Source of the DNA: a virus
DNA length: 27,607 nt
Reading direction: 5' to 3' (one strand)
IMG/VR virus record: IMGVR_UViG_3300007541_000153
Coordinates: 1-27,607 of that record
Shown here: in pieces, positions 1 through 5,268 of the stretch
Numbering within the stretch: the stretch's first letter is position 1
Layout: every line of letters starts with the position of its first letter
The notes under the pieces: generated by a model
Databases searched by the model: none
What the model saw: only the letters and a program-made list of their open reading frames with translations
What the model was told of the DNA's origin: nothing
Position numbers and translations under genes: made by a program

Positions 1-371
1 CCCGAGGTCGTCACGCTCCACGCCGTGACGGTGTCCTCCCCCGCCTTCAACGAGACATCGGGGAAGACGGCGCGGAACGCGGGGGAGCGGACGATGTCGC
101 GGACGAAGCGGGTCGTTCCCGTCGCCGCCTCGTCGTTCTGCGAGACGATCTTGATGCGGGTCGCGGGGCGCACGCCGAGCCACCACGCGACGAGATAGGA
201 CAGGGTCGAGGTCTTGGCGTGACCTCGGGGGAGTTCCGCGTACCACGACAGGTTCCCGAGCGCGTGGGCGAGGAGGTCGCGCTGAAGCCCGCTGACGGGC
301 TTCCCGAGCGCGAGGGCGAGGAATGCGTCGGGGGACTCGCGAGCCGCCCTGACGGCATCCTCGACGGTCAG
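1..371 (-). CDS. Terminase large subunit, N-terminal part (runs off left edge)
   Basis: This is the ATPase/nuclease motor that cuts and packages phage DNA. Only about the first 123 codons are in the window. The frame shows a QRDLL segment near residue 30, followed by ELPRGHAKTS near residues 46-55. That is a Walker A-like P-loop of the kind seen in phage terminases, and it is followed by hydrophobic strand YLVAWW and IKIVSQND. The frame has no ATG, GTG or TTG start. The best start is a CTG at 371-369 overlapping the TGA of the small subunit as CTGA, the same geometry as the ATGA, GTGA and TTGA overlaps used elsewhere here. It lies directly downstream of the small-terminase-like gene in the late operon. 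Family assignment is from motif recognition only. Confidence 0.82.
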   Translation of the reverse strand, partial: MTVEDAVRAARESPDAFLALALGKPVSGLQRDLLAHALGNLSWYAELPRGHAKTSTLSYLVAWWLGVRPATRIKIVSQNDEAATGTTRFVRDIVRSPAFRAVFPDVSLKAGEDTVTAWSVTTS

Positions 372-763
372 GCGCGACGCTGCGACAGGCTCGCCGCCAC
401 CGCCGCCATCTGATCGTCCGACAGGCTTGCGAGAACCTGCACCCGATCGGTTGCCTCCCCGCTTGCGAGGCGCATGATCCGATCCAGTTCGACCGCCGCG
501 TCGGTTCGCTGCGCGATCAGGTGGCTGATCGCCTCCGACGCTCGGATTCGGTCGCGGGTCGCCGACTGCGGGTTTCGCACGATGTCGAGAAGCGATTGCG
601 GGATCTCCTTCCAGACCTCGGTCGGCACATCCCACCCTTGGTAGACGATCGCCTCCAGAGTGCGGAGATGCTCGCGCCGCCGCCATTGGGCGTTGCGCTC
701 CTCCGTCGCCCCCGTAGCCCCCTCGGGGATCTCGGGGGTTCGGACATGGTCCCTCGGTGTCAC
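368..763 (-). CDS. Terminase small subunit-like protein, leaderless GTG start
   Basis: The product is a 131-residue, mostly helical protein encoded immediately before the large terminase. Its middle (EIPQSLLDIVRNPQ, then RDRIRASEAISHLIAQRT) resembles the DNA-recognition and oligomerisation helices of phage small terminases, but I see no sharp signature, so position is the main evidence. A TTG at 796 would add 11 residues. I prefer GTG at 763 because a TTGTCA/TACAAT promoter lies immediately upstream and would start transcription at or beside this codon. The stop overlaps the presumed CTG start of the large subunit. Confidence 0.65.
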   Translation of the reverse strand: MTPRDHVRTPEIPEGATGATEERNAQWRRREHLRTLEAIVYQGWDVPTEVWKEIPQSLLDIVRNPQSATRDRIRASEAISHLIAQRTDAAVELDRIMRLASGEATDRVQVLASLSDDQMAAVAASLSQRRA

Positions 764-769
764 GGGCGC

Positions 770-796
770 ATTGTAGCCTTCCCCCGCAAATGACAA
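770..796 (-). promoter_or_regulatory. Probable late promoter giving a leaderless mRNA
   Basis: On the minus strand TTGTCA (796-791), a 15-base spacer and TACAAT (775-770) are followed after six bases by the GTG at 763. Transcription would begin at or next to the start codon. The promoter sits between the terminator of the preceding cassette and the first packaging gene, so it is a good candidate for driving the whole late operon. The same spacing (15, then 6) occurs upstream of the HTH gene at 6140. Confidence 0.55.
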
Positions 797-816
797 CCCC
801 CGCTCGCGGCGGGGGT
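797..816 (-). terminator. Terminator of the 839-1174 gene
   Basis: A seven-base GC stem (CCCCCGC at 797-803 paired with GCGGGGG at 809-815) has a five-base loop. On the minus strand it is followed by TTGTCATTT. It lies about 20 bases after the stop of the gene at 839 and directly abuts the next promoter. Confidence 0.6.
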
Positions 817-838
817 CGTCGGTCGGTCTGGTTGCCGT

Positions 839-1174
839 TCAGTCGCGGTAGTAGCCCGCCGCCTCGACCGCGTCTTGGAACTCGTCGGGACGCGTTTCCC
901 AATGCAGGTTTCCGCGATACGCGAGTCGGCGGACATGGGCGAGGAACGCAGACGGGCGACCGTACTGGCGTTCGACGCGGACCGCGCCGTTGCCCGCGTT
1001 CCGCGCCCACGAAGCGTTGCTCGCGCAGACGAAGCGCGTTTCGTGGGCAAAGACTTCCCCGTTCCGCCTGAATCCGATCGTGACTTCGTACCAGTTGCAT
1101 TCCCCGCTCTGGATCATCGCGACCTCGCGGGCGTTGATGCGGGCGAAGAGTTCGGCGGTCGTTTCGGTCTGCAT
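839..1174 (-). CDS. Hypothetical early cassette protein (111 aa)
   Basis: I do not recognise this protein. It starts MQTETTAELFARINAREVAMIQSG and then has a beta-like stretch (NWYEVTIGFRRNGEVFAHE) with aromatic and charged residues. It has no membrane segment or signal peptide. ATG 1174 has a strong CAAGGAGACAGCC ribosome binding site identical to those of the neighbouring cassettes. The gene has its own promoter-leader module on the right and its own terminator on the left, so it is an independently transcribed unit. Codon use is GC3-rich like its neighbours. Confidence 0.75.
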   Translation of the reverse strand: MQTETTAELFARINAREVAMIQSGECNWYEVTIGFRRNGEVFAHETRFVCASNASWARNAGNGAVRVERQYGRPSAFLAHVRRLAYRGNLHWETRPDEFQDAVEAAGYYRD

Positions 1175-1193
1175 GGCTGTCTCCTTGGGTTAG

Positions 1194-1246
1194 GTCGAGC
1201 GACTTGCTCGACATGAGGACTGTACCATCATCGGCGATGGGGTCAA
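1194..1246 (-). promoter_or_regulatory. Promoter, spacer dyad and 5' hairpin (module a)
   Basis: TTGACC (1246-1241) and TACAGT (1224-1219) are separated by 16 bases that read CCATCGCCGATGATGG on the minus strand, a dyad with CCATC/GATGG arms. The predicted +1 is near 1212. There a hairpin begins with stem GTCGAG/CTCGAC and loop CAAGTCG (1212-1194). No second hairpin is present before the ribosome binding site. This is one of eight related modules. Confidence 0.78.
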
Positions 1247-1277
1247 CCGCCCTTGAGCAAAAAACGGCAACTTTGTG
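1222..1277. repeat. 56-bp direct repeat, copy 1
   Basis: Positions 1222-1277 are identical to 1847-1902, 625 bases apart. The repeat covers the promoter spacer, the -35 box and about 30 bases upstream of it, ending in a T-rich stretch on the minus strand. A third, shorter and imperfect copy starts at 2578. The repeats fit duplication of a whole promoter cassette. Confidence 0.9.
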
Positions 1278-1280
1278 AAA

Positions 1281-1305
1281 ACGCCCCCCGTTTGGCGGGG
1301 GGGCG
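1281..1305 (-). terminator. Terminator of the 1314-1799 gene
   Basis: On the minus strand CGCCCCCC and GGGGGGCG pair around an 8-9 base loop and are followed by TTTTC. It lies nine bases after the stop codon at 1314 and upstream of the next cassette promoter. Confidence 0.75.
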
Positions 1306-1313
1306 ACTCTTCC

Positions 1314-1799
1314 TCATCGGGTCGCGAGCCTCGCGATGCGCTCGGCGCGTTCGCGCAGGCTTGCCGCGCCGTTGAGGCGCGAGTTGTGAACCGAAGCGGA
1401 GTAGCGGTCGAACGAGTCGGCGCGGTCCTGCGCCTCGCAAACGCCGCGCTCAATGTCGTCGGCACGCTCGGTCAGCGACTTCGCGTGGGCGAGGGCGGCA
1501 TCGCGACCGACCTGCGCGATGAACTTCTCGACGCTCGCGTTGCGGCACGACTCGGCGAGGTGCAGTTTGAAAGCGTGATTCGCGCTGTGGAACATCTTCG
1601 CGGCGTACACGCGCTGCTTCTCCGACCATCGCCCGTGCTGCCGCAGGAGCGAGGCGGCGAAGGCGCGAATGCTCGCGGTGCGACCGTTCTTCGCGTAGAA
1701 CTCGACGCTCCACCGCTCCTGCTCGGCGAAGTCGCACGCGATGCCGTGCTTCTGGCAGTCGAGGTCGTAGGCGAAGGTCGTCGTGGTCGTGTTCTGCAT
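1314..1799 (-). CDS. Hypothetical early cassette protein (161 aa)
   Basis: Not recognised. The product starts MQNTTTTTFAYDLDCQKHGI and is mostly predicted helix, with many Ala, Arg, Glu and Gln residues and the stretch SLTERADDIERGVCEAQDRA, which could be a coiled coil. It has no signal or membrane segment. The frame is open further upstream, but ATG 1799 carries the cassette ribosome binding site (CAAGGAGACAGCC) just downstream of a module promoter, so the upstream extension is not real. It is monocistronic, with its own terminator. Confidence 0.75.
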   Translation of the reverse strand: MQNTTTTTFAYDLDCQKHGIACDFAEQERWSVEFYAKNGRTASIRAFAASLLRQHGRWSEKQRVYAAKMFHSANHAFKLHLAESCRNASVEKFIAQVGRDAALAHAKSLTERADDIERGVCEAQDRADSFDRYSASVHNSRLNGAASLRERAERIARLATR

Positions 1800-1820
1800 G
1801 GCTGTCTCCTTGGTTGAGCG

Positions 1821-1871
1821 CGAGCGACCTGCTCGGCGCGTGGATAGTACCATCATCGGCGATGGGGTCAA
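1821..1871 (-). promoter_or_regulatory. Promoter, spacer dyad and 5' hairpin (module b)
   Basis: TTGACC (1871-1866) and TACTAT (1849-1844) flank the 16-base dyad CCATCGCCGATGATGG (1865-1850). From about +1 (1837) a hairpin with core stem CGAG/CTCG and loop CAGGTCG follows (1835-1821), extendable with one bulge. No second hairpin is seen before the ribosome binding site. Confidence 0.78.
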
Positions 1872-1902
1872 CCGCCCTTGAGCAAAAAACGGCAACTTTG
1901 TG
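1847..1902. repeat. 56-bp direct repeat, copy 2
   Basis: Identical to 1222-1277. It spans the operator-like spacer, -35 box and upstream region of module b. Confidence 0.9.
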
Positions 1903-1903
1903 G

Positions 1904-1939
1904 AAAAAGGACGACCCCCGCCAGACGGCGGGGGTCGTC
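1904..1939 (-). terminator. Terminator of the 1955-2509 gene
   Basis: A perfect 13-bp stem (GACGACCCCCGCC at 1910-1922 with GGCGGGGGTCGTC at 1927-1939) has a four-base loop and is followed on the minus strand by a five-T tract. It starts 15 bases after the stop codon. Confidence 0.85.
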
Positions 1940-1954
1940 GGTCGGTCGGTCGTT

Positions 1955-2509
1955 TCAGCCCGCGACCATCGCCTTGAACTTCGCCTCGGGGACGAACTGC
2001 GTTCCGACATAGATGCGGGCGGGGAACTGCGCGTACCACGATCCGCGCTTCGACATCTTCCAAACGATCTGCTGCTTGATCGTGACCTCCTCCGCGATTC
2101 CCGCCTTACGGACGGTCATCATGTAGTCGCTGCGCTCTCGGAGGATCGTGCAGGACTCGACCGCGCCGATCTTGCCGAGGATCTTGGTGTGCCACGCGAG
2201 GAGCGTGTTTGCTGCCTGCTGCGCCGCGTCCGCCTCGACCTTTGCGTCGTCAATCGTGGTCGAGAACGAGTAGCGGAGCATGGAGACGAGCGGGCTGTAG
2301 CCCTTGTCGCTCGCGTAGTTCATCACATGACCGTCCGCCGCGTTGTAGTACCCGTCACGGCTCTGCGCCATGCGCCCGTTCCCGAGGTCGTACTTCGCGA
2401 CAACCTTCGCGAACTCGCGGCGAAGGCGGTCGGCGATCTCGGTCTTCAGCGAGTCGAAGTTCGCGAGGAGGGCGGTAGCGATCGGATCGGTCGGGAGGTT
2501 GACGGACAT
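1955..2509 (-). CDS. Hypothetical early cassette protein (184 aa)
   Basis: I do not recognise a family. The product begins MSVNLPTDPIATALLANF, has a helical N-terminal half (KTEIADRLRREFAKVVAKYD) and a central stretch rich in Tyr, Ser and Asp. Its C-terminal half contains strands and basic residues (VTIKQQIVWKMSKRGSWYAQF) that could bind nucleic acid, though this is weak. ATG 2509 is set by the cassette ribosome binding site GACAAGGAGACAGCC. The frame is open upstream but crosses the promoter, so a longer start is unlikely. It is a single-gene unit with its own promoter and terminator. Confidence 0.77.
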   Translation of the reverse strand: MSVNLPTDPIATALLANFDSLKTEIADRLRREFAKVVAKYDLGNGRMAQSRDGYYNAADGHVMNYASDKGYSPLVSMLRYSFSTTIDDAKVEADAAQQAANTLLAWHTKILGKIGAVESCTILRERSDYMMTVRKAGIAEEVTIKQQIVWKMSKRGSWYAQFPARIYVGTQFVPEAKFKAMVAG

Positions 2510-2528
2510 GGCTGTCTCCTTGTCGTTT

Positions 2529-2635
2529 CGGCGTTCCCCGCCGCAGGGGTGCGAGCGACTTGCTCGACACGGGAACTGTACCATCATCGGCGATGGTGTC
2601 AACCGCCCTTGAGCGAGAATCCGAGATTTTTCGCG
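2529..2635 (-). promoter_or_regulatory. Promoter, spacer dyad and two leader hairpins (module c)
   Basis: TTGACA (2602-2597) and TACAGT (2580-2575) are separated by CCATCGCCGATGATGG. Hairpin 1 starts at the predicted +1 (2568), with core CGAG/CTCG and loop CAAGTCG (2566-2552). Hairpin 2 is CGGCG/CGCCG with loop GGGAA (2543-2529). Upstream of the -35 there is an A-tract and the shared sequence CTCGGATTC followed by CTCAAGGGCGG, also found in other modules. Confidence 0.82.
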
Positions 2636-3028
2636 ATTGCCTGTCCGAGCCGCCTTTCGCTGTCGCAAAAGGCTCTCGGAGCCGCAGTCGGGTGTCGGTC
2701 GTGCCAGACCCCCGCTAGCCCTAGGAGGGGCTTCGGGGGTCGGCTGACACGGTCGTCGCGCCAGACAGCGAGGCAGCACGGTGAGCGGCAGGAACACCAT
2801 GACCCCGTTTCCGAGGTCACGGGAGGCAGCGACGGAGCCGCAGCGAGGTTTCCCTTGCCCCCTCTTTCACCATTTCGACGGGCCGTCCGCTTCCGAGGGG
2901 GAGGAGCGCGAGCGCGAGGCTCGGCGCGAGGTAGGGTCAATCCTCGCGGCTTGGATCCCTGCACGGGATCGCCCTAGGCCAGAGACGGCGCGTCTGGCGG
3001 CGCGGAATCACTTGCGGGTCAGACCCGT
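2636..3028. other. Gene-poor, inverted-repeat-rich region
   Basis: No frame here reads like a protein of this phage. On the plus strand the region holds a run of hairpins. One pairs TCCGAG..CCTTT with AAAGG..CTCGGA (about 2643-2680). Another is GACCCCCG/CGGGGGTC with an inner AGCCC/GGGCT stem (about 2706-2741), nested inside GTGTC/GACAC. Others are GCGAGG/CCTCGC (about 2926-2947), GATCCC/GGGATC (2954-2970) and CCAGA/TCTGG (about 2979-2998). The region separates the diverging transcription blocks. A replication origin, a structured RNA or a protein-binding region are all possible. The only weak coding candidate (2781-3032, plus) is discussed among the rejected items. Confidence 0.5.
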
Positions 3029-3056
3029 TTGACATTCCCCGTTTTCGCGGTAGGAT
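3029..3056 (+). promoter_or_regulatory. Strong promoter of the intergenic small RNA
   Basis: TTGACA (3029-3034), 16 bases, then TAGGAT (3051-3056). A dyad CGCGGT/ACCGCG (3046-3065) spans the -10 box and the start point and could be an operator. This promoter lacks the spacer dyad of the module family. Predicted start of transcription is near 3063. Confidence 0.65.
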
Positions 3057-3062
3057 TCGACC

Positions 3063-3250
3063 GCGCAAGATGACTCGTCGTGCGCCTCACTTTGCAGAGG
3101 CAAGGCGCACGGCACGCGAACGATACCGTCTCGGTGAGCGAAGGCAAGCCGAGACGGTGTTTTCACAAGTTATCCCGAAGTTACCCACACGCTCCTTGTC
3201 CCCCGCCTGCTCCGTGCATGATGCCCGTGACGCAGGCGGGGTCTTTTTTG
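3063..3250 (+). ncRNA. Candidate structured small RNA
   Basis: Downstream of the promoter there is no ORF with a ribosome binding site and phage-like codon use. Instead there are three hairpins. The first is GTGCGCCT/AGGCGCAC (3080-3110). The second is a perfect 10-bp stem ACCGTCTCGG/CCGAGACGGT (3125-3158) followed by GTTTTC, which could itself end a transcript of about 100 nt. The third is a terminator at 3201-3249. The function is unknown. Frames beginning at 3070 and 3080 run through the terminator and the next promoter and are Arg-rich, so I do not call them. Confidence 0.5.
3200..3250 (+). terminator. Rho-independent terminator
   Basis: CCCCGCCTGC (3201-3210) pairs perfectly with GCAGGCGGGG (3232-3241) and is followed by TC and six T residues. 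It isolates the small RNA unit from the promoter at 3280. Confidence 0.85.
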
Positions 3251-3279
3251 CGATTTCCCGAGAATCCGATCAAGTCGTG

Positions 3280-3350
3280 TTGCGCCCATCGCCGAAGATG
3301 GTACTGTGTCGATGTCGGGCAAGTCGCCCGAGCCGAGCGCGGCGGTCCCG
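3280..3350 (+). promoter_or_regulatory. Promoter, spacer dyad and leader hairpins (module P1)
   Basis: TTGCGC (3280-3285) and TACTGT (3302-3307) flank CCATCGCCGAAGATGG. Hairpin 1 begins at about +1: TCGGG/CCCGA with loop CAAGTCG (3315-3331). A second stem GCGCGG/CCGCGC follows, with loop CGGTC, unlike the GGA loops of most other copies. The ribosome binding site is ACAGGAG before ATG 3370. Confidence 0.75.
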
Positions 3351-3369
3351 CGCATGACAGGAGACGACA

Positions 3370-3941
3370 ATGCCGACTCTCGCAAGCGTCGCGCCCGTCC
3401 GCACGATCACGCCCGCCCGACACGGTCGGAAGGGCAACAAGTGGTGCGGTCCGACCGCCATCAGCATCCTGACGGGATGCACGACGGATTCTGCGGAACT
3501 CGCGCTCAAGGCTCGCCGAGCGAGCCGAGCCGCCGTCAAGGGGACGACGGTGTTTGAGGTCAACTGCGCTCTCTCGCAGTTCGGCTTCCGTCTGCACCCG
3601 TGCCTCTCGGCTGCGGACGGGCGCACGATCGCCGCGTTCGTGGACGGGCGCATCGACGGGATCGACATCGACCCCCGCGCCGCCTACCTCATCTCTGCCG
3701 CGCACCATTGGCAGGTCGTGCAGGGTTCGTGGTTCGCGGACAACCGAGGTCTGCGCCGCACCGACGACGCGACTTTCCGACGCGGCGTGATCCGCGCCGT
3801 GTACCGCGTCGAGCGGTTCGCGCTCGTCGCCGACTTCGCCGCGATCGACCGCAGGCATCGCGAGATGCTCGCGGCGATCCCCCGCTGTCTCCGGCGCGGG
3901 GGCAATGCGTCCGCCCCCCGATTCCCCCCCCCGACCCCTAG
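3370..3941 (+). CDS. Papain-like (C39-type) cysteine peptidase-fold protein, apparent frameshift at 3' end
   Basis: The N-terminal GNKWCGPTAISILTG (about residues 22-36) is the typical active-site Cys segment of papain/C39-like folds. AAHHWQVVQGSWFADN (about 110-125) supplies the expected His and Asp/Asn. The biological role is unknown; processing of a protein or an anti-defence role are both possible. As sequenced, the frame does not stop at 3941 but runs on to 4536, through a region that is an Arg-rich shadow of the next gene. A run of nine C (3924-3932) lies just before a TAG at 3939-3941, and one extra C would put that stop in frame immediately before the next ribosome binding site. I therefore end the gene at 3941. 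The first gene of this early operon starts at ATG 3370, downstream of module P1. Confidence 0.65.
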
Positions 3942-3959
3942 ACAAGGACGAAGACGACA

Positions 3960-4210
3960 TGACCGAAGAACGATTCAACGGATGGCGCGACTGGACGACT
4001 TGGAATGTCGCTCTCTGGCTGCGCGAGGAGTTCGCCGCAGCGATCGACCCTCTGCCGCAGACGGCGGACGAACTGCGCGACCGCGCCGAGGAGATCATCG
4101 GAGAGGCGCAGGGATCCCCGAGGAACTGGACGGTCGTCACCCCAGACGGCGCGATCGTCTCCGAGGCGGATTGGGACGAGATCCTCGCCTCGCTGCGGGA
4201 GGATGCGTGA
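3960..4210 (+). CDS. Small phage protein with WxTWNVALWL motif
   Basis: The 83-residue product carries FNGWRDWTTWNVALWLREE near its N-terminus. The W-x-TWNVALW pattern recurs in small proteins of phages and mobile elements whose function is not established. The rest is helical and acidic. ATG 3960 follows AAGGACGAAGACGAC; an earlier ATG at 3905 has no ribosome binding site and overlaps the preceding gene. Its stop overlaps the next start (TGATG). Confidence 0.75.
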
Positions 4211-4536
4211 TGCCGCGTGCGTGGACGATGCCGCGTCACTACATGGGCGCGTCGTGGGACGGTTGGTTCGTCGCGCCGTGCGGTCGCTCGCGTGACTCGG
4301 ACGCGATCGAACGAGCGAACTGGTCCGAGCAACTGGAGCGGCTCGGGGGCGAGGACGGCGAGCGCGTCGTCGTCGTGCGCGAGTCGAACTTCCTGTGCGG
4401 GTGGGTCGAGTGGGTCGCCCTCGCGGCTGACGCGACCGACCTGCACGCGATCGCCGACGACATCCAAGCGAAACTGGACACCTACCCGATCCTCAACGAA
4501 GACGCGGTCGAGTGGGAGGAACTGGACGAAGATTGA
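4210..4536 (+). CDS. Conserved phage protein of unknown function (108 aa)
   Basis: The product has WDGWFVAPCGRSRDSDAIE near the N-terminus, then RVVVVRESNFLCGWVEWVAL and a C-terminal DTYPILNEDAVEWEE. I recall this arrangement (an opening that resembles 'WDGYVVAPLRTRDSD', a central GW-EW-AI segment, then YPV-DEE) from conserved hypothetical proteins of phages and mobile elements; no function is known to me. ATG 4210 overlaps the stop of the upstream gene by one base. In the sequence as given this frame is also the tail of the uninterrupted frame from 3370. Confidence 0.78.
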   Translation: MPRAWTMPRHYMGASWDGWFVAPCGRSRDSDAIERANWSEQLERLGGEDGERVVVVRESNFLCGWVEWVALAADATDLHAIADDIQAKLDTYPILNEDAVEWEELDED

Positions 4537-4538
4537 AG

Positions 4539-4606
4539 TTGCCATCCGCGAAAAGCCGATAGACTGAACGCGGGCAAGTCGCCCGAACCGACGCGGCGGG
4601 ACCGCG
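4539..4606 (+). promoter_or_regulatory. Promoter and two leader hairpins (module P2, variant)
   Basis: TTGCCA (4539-4544), 15 bases, TAGACT (4560-4565). The spacer lacks the CCATC/GATGG dyad, so this copy may be outside the operator-controlled set. Hairpin 1 is CGGG/CCCG with loop CAAGTCG (4571-4585). Hairpin 2 is CGCGG/CCGCG with loop CGGGA (4592-4606). ACAGGAG lies before ATG 4624. Confidence 0.65.
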
Positions 4607-4623
4607 ACCGACAGGAGCAGACA

Positions 4624-4710
4624 ATGGACCACGAACCGACTCTCATCGACTTCATCGGCGGCGCGATCGCCGCGCTCGCCCTCGTCCTCCTCGCGATCCT
4701 CATTGTCTGA
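4624..4710 (+). CDS. 28-residue single-pass membrane peptide
   Basis: A very short ORF with a strong ribosome binding site (GACAGGAGCAGACA) directly behind a module promoter and leader. After a polar start (MDHEPTLIDF) the rest is a single hydrophobic helix made of Ala, Leu, Val and Ile that ends the protein, typical of small phage inner-membrane peptides. The role is unknown; modulation of the host membrane or of lysis are possibilities. Expression is supported by the dedicated promoter. Confidence 0.6.
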   Translation: MDHEPTLIDFIGGAIAALALVLLAILIV

Positions 4711-4721
4711 CTGGAACCGCC

Positions 4722-5069
4722 ATGCAGAACCGATTCATCAAGCCCATCGTGACGCGGGTCGCGCCCGACGACCTCCCCGACGAACTGATCCGCCCCGAGA
4801 CGAATCACAAAGTCCCCCCCGACGAGTTGCCTGAAGGACACGAATCGTTTTCGCTGTTCACGACCAACGCCACGCTCTACCACGACGCGGAGGATGACCT
4901 GCATTGGTGGGCGGTCGATGCGTTCATGCGCCCTCATCGCCAGATCGGGCGCACGATCCGCTTCACCTCGGCGACCGAGGTCCGCGACGGCGACCGCGCC
5001 GATGAGGTCGGACGCGAGTTCGGCAAGGCGATCCTCGCCATGTTCTCGGAGGGCGACGACGATGACTGA
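4722..5069 (+). CDS. Hypothetical protein (115 aa)
   Basis: Not recognised. It has a proline- and acid-rich N-terminal part (VAPDDLPDELIRPETN, PPDELPEGHES), then SLFTTNATLYHDAEDDLHWW, a possible helix near the C-terminus (RADEVGREFGKAILAMF) and an acidic tail (EGDDDD). No membrane segment. The ribosome binding site before ATG 4722 is weak, and the short 11-base gap after the membrane peptide suggests translational coupling. The 3' end overlaps the CsrA-like gene by eight bases. Confidence 0.72.
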   Translation: MQNRFIKPIVTRVAPDDLPDELIRPETNHKVPPDELPEGHESFSLFTTNATLYHDAEDDLHWWAVDAFMRPHRQIGRTIRFTSATEVRDGDRADEVGREFGKAILAMFSEGDDDD

Positions 5070-5268
5070 CCCAGAAGACCGCATCGGATGCGTCGTTCTG
5101 ACGATCAAGGGGGGACGCGAGACGGTCGTCCTCGACACGACGGACGGCGAGATCCGCGTCGAGGTGTCCCCGCAGGGGGGCAACAAGGTCCGCGTCGTCC
5201 TGCGTGCGCCCAGACGCATCCCGATCCGTCGCGAAAAAAATCTTCCGATTCCCGCCGAAGTCGCTTGA
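5062..5268 (+). CDS. CsrA-like RNA-binding protein
   Basis: The 68-residue protein matches the layout of CsrA/RsmA, a small beta-barrel dimer that binds GGA motifs in mRNA leaders and blocks or alters translation. Residues 40-59 (GNKVRVVLRAPRRIPIRREK) line up with the CsrA segment [20 protein letters not shown], including the AP pair (49-50) and the R-E (57-58) that in CsrA contacts RNA. The N-terminal strand is CVVLTIKGG, and the loop before the second strand pair is slightly longer than in E. coli CsrA. The first residues are divergent, so specificity may differ. It overlaps the previous gene by eight bases (ATGACTGA), and its TGA stop lies inside the -35 box of the next module. The leaders of most module genes carry GGA-type loops and ACAAGGA ribosome binding sites, which are plausible targets. 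Confidence 0.72.
   Translation: MTDPEDRIGCVVLTIKGGRETVVLDTTDGEIRVEVSPQGGNKVRVVLRAPRRIPIRREKNLPIPAEVA

Noticed and set aside
2599-2964. Minus-strand frame of 121 codons through the hairpin region
   Set aside because: It crosses into promoter module c. The product is Pro/Arg/Cys-rich without structure, and there is no ribosome binding site.
1814-2977. Long plus-strand frame of 387 codons
   Set aside because: It covers the antisense of the 1955-2509 gene, its promoter and the noncoding region. Its composition is Arg/Val-rich shadow, and it has no supporting ribosome binding site.
2781-3032. Plus-strand frame of 83 codons (GTG start) ending inside the -35 box at 3029
   Set aside because: The stop position mirrors real genes here and a weak GAGG lies upstream, but third-position GC is clearly lower than in neighbouring genes by eye. 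The product is low complexity (EEREREARRE), and the DNA is packed with inverted repeats. Kept as a remote possibility only.
3166-3190. DnaA-box-like words (TTATCCCGA and TTACCCACA)
   Set aside because: Each differs from TTATCCACA, they are not repeated as an array, and there is no AT-rich unwinding stretch. This is not enough to call an origin.
3070-3357. Plus-strand frame starting seven bases after the predicted +1
   Set aside because: It could be leaderless like the gene at 6140, but the frame runs through a strong terminator and the next promoter module and its product is shadow-like.
3181-4632. Minus-strand frame of 483 codons
   Set aside because: It runs antisense through the early promoter, terminator and three plus-strand genes that have ribosome binding sites and recognisable motifs; it is a GC-rich shadow.
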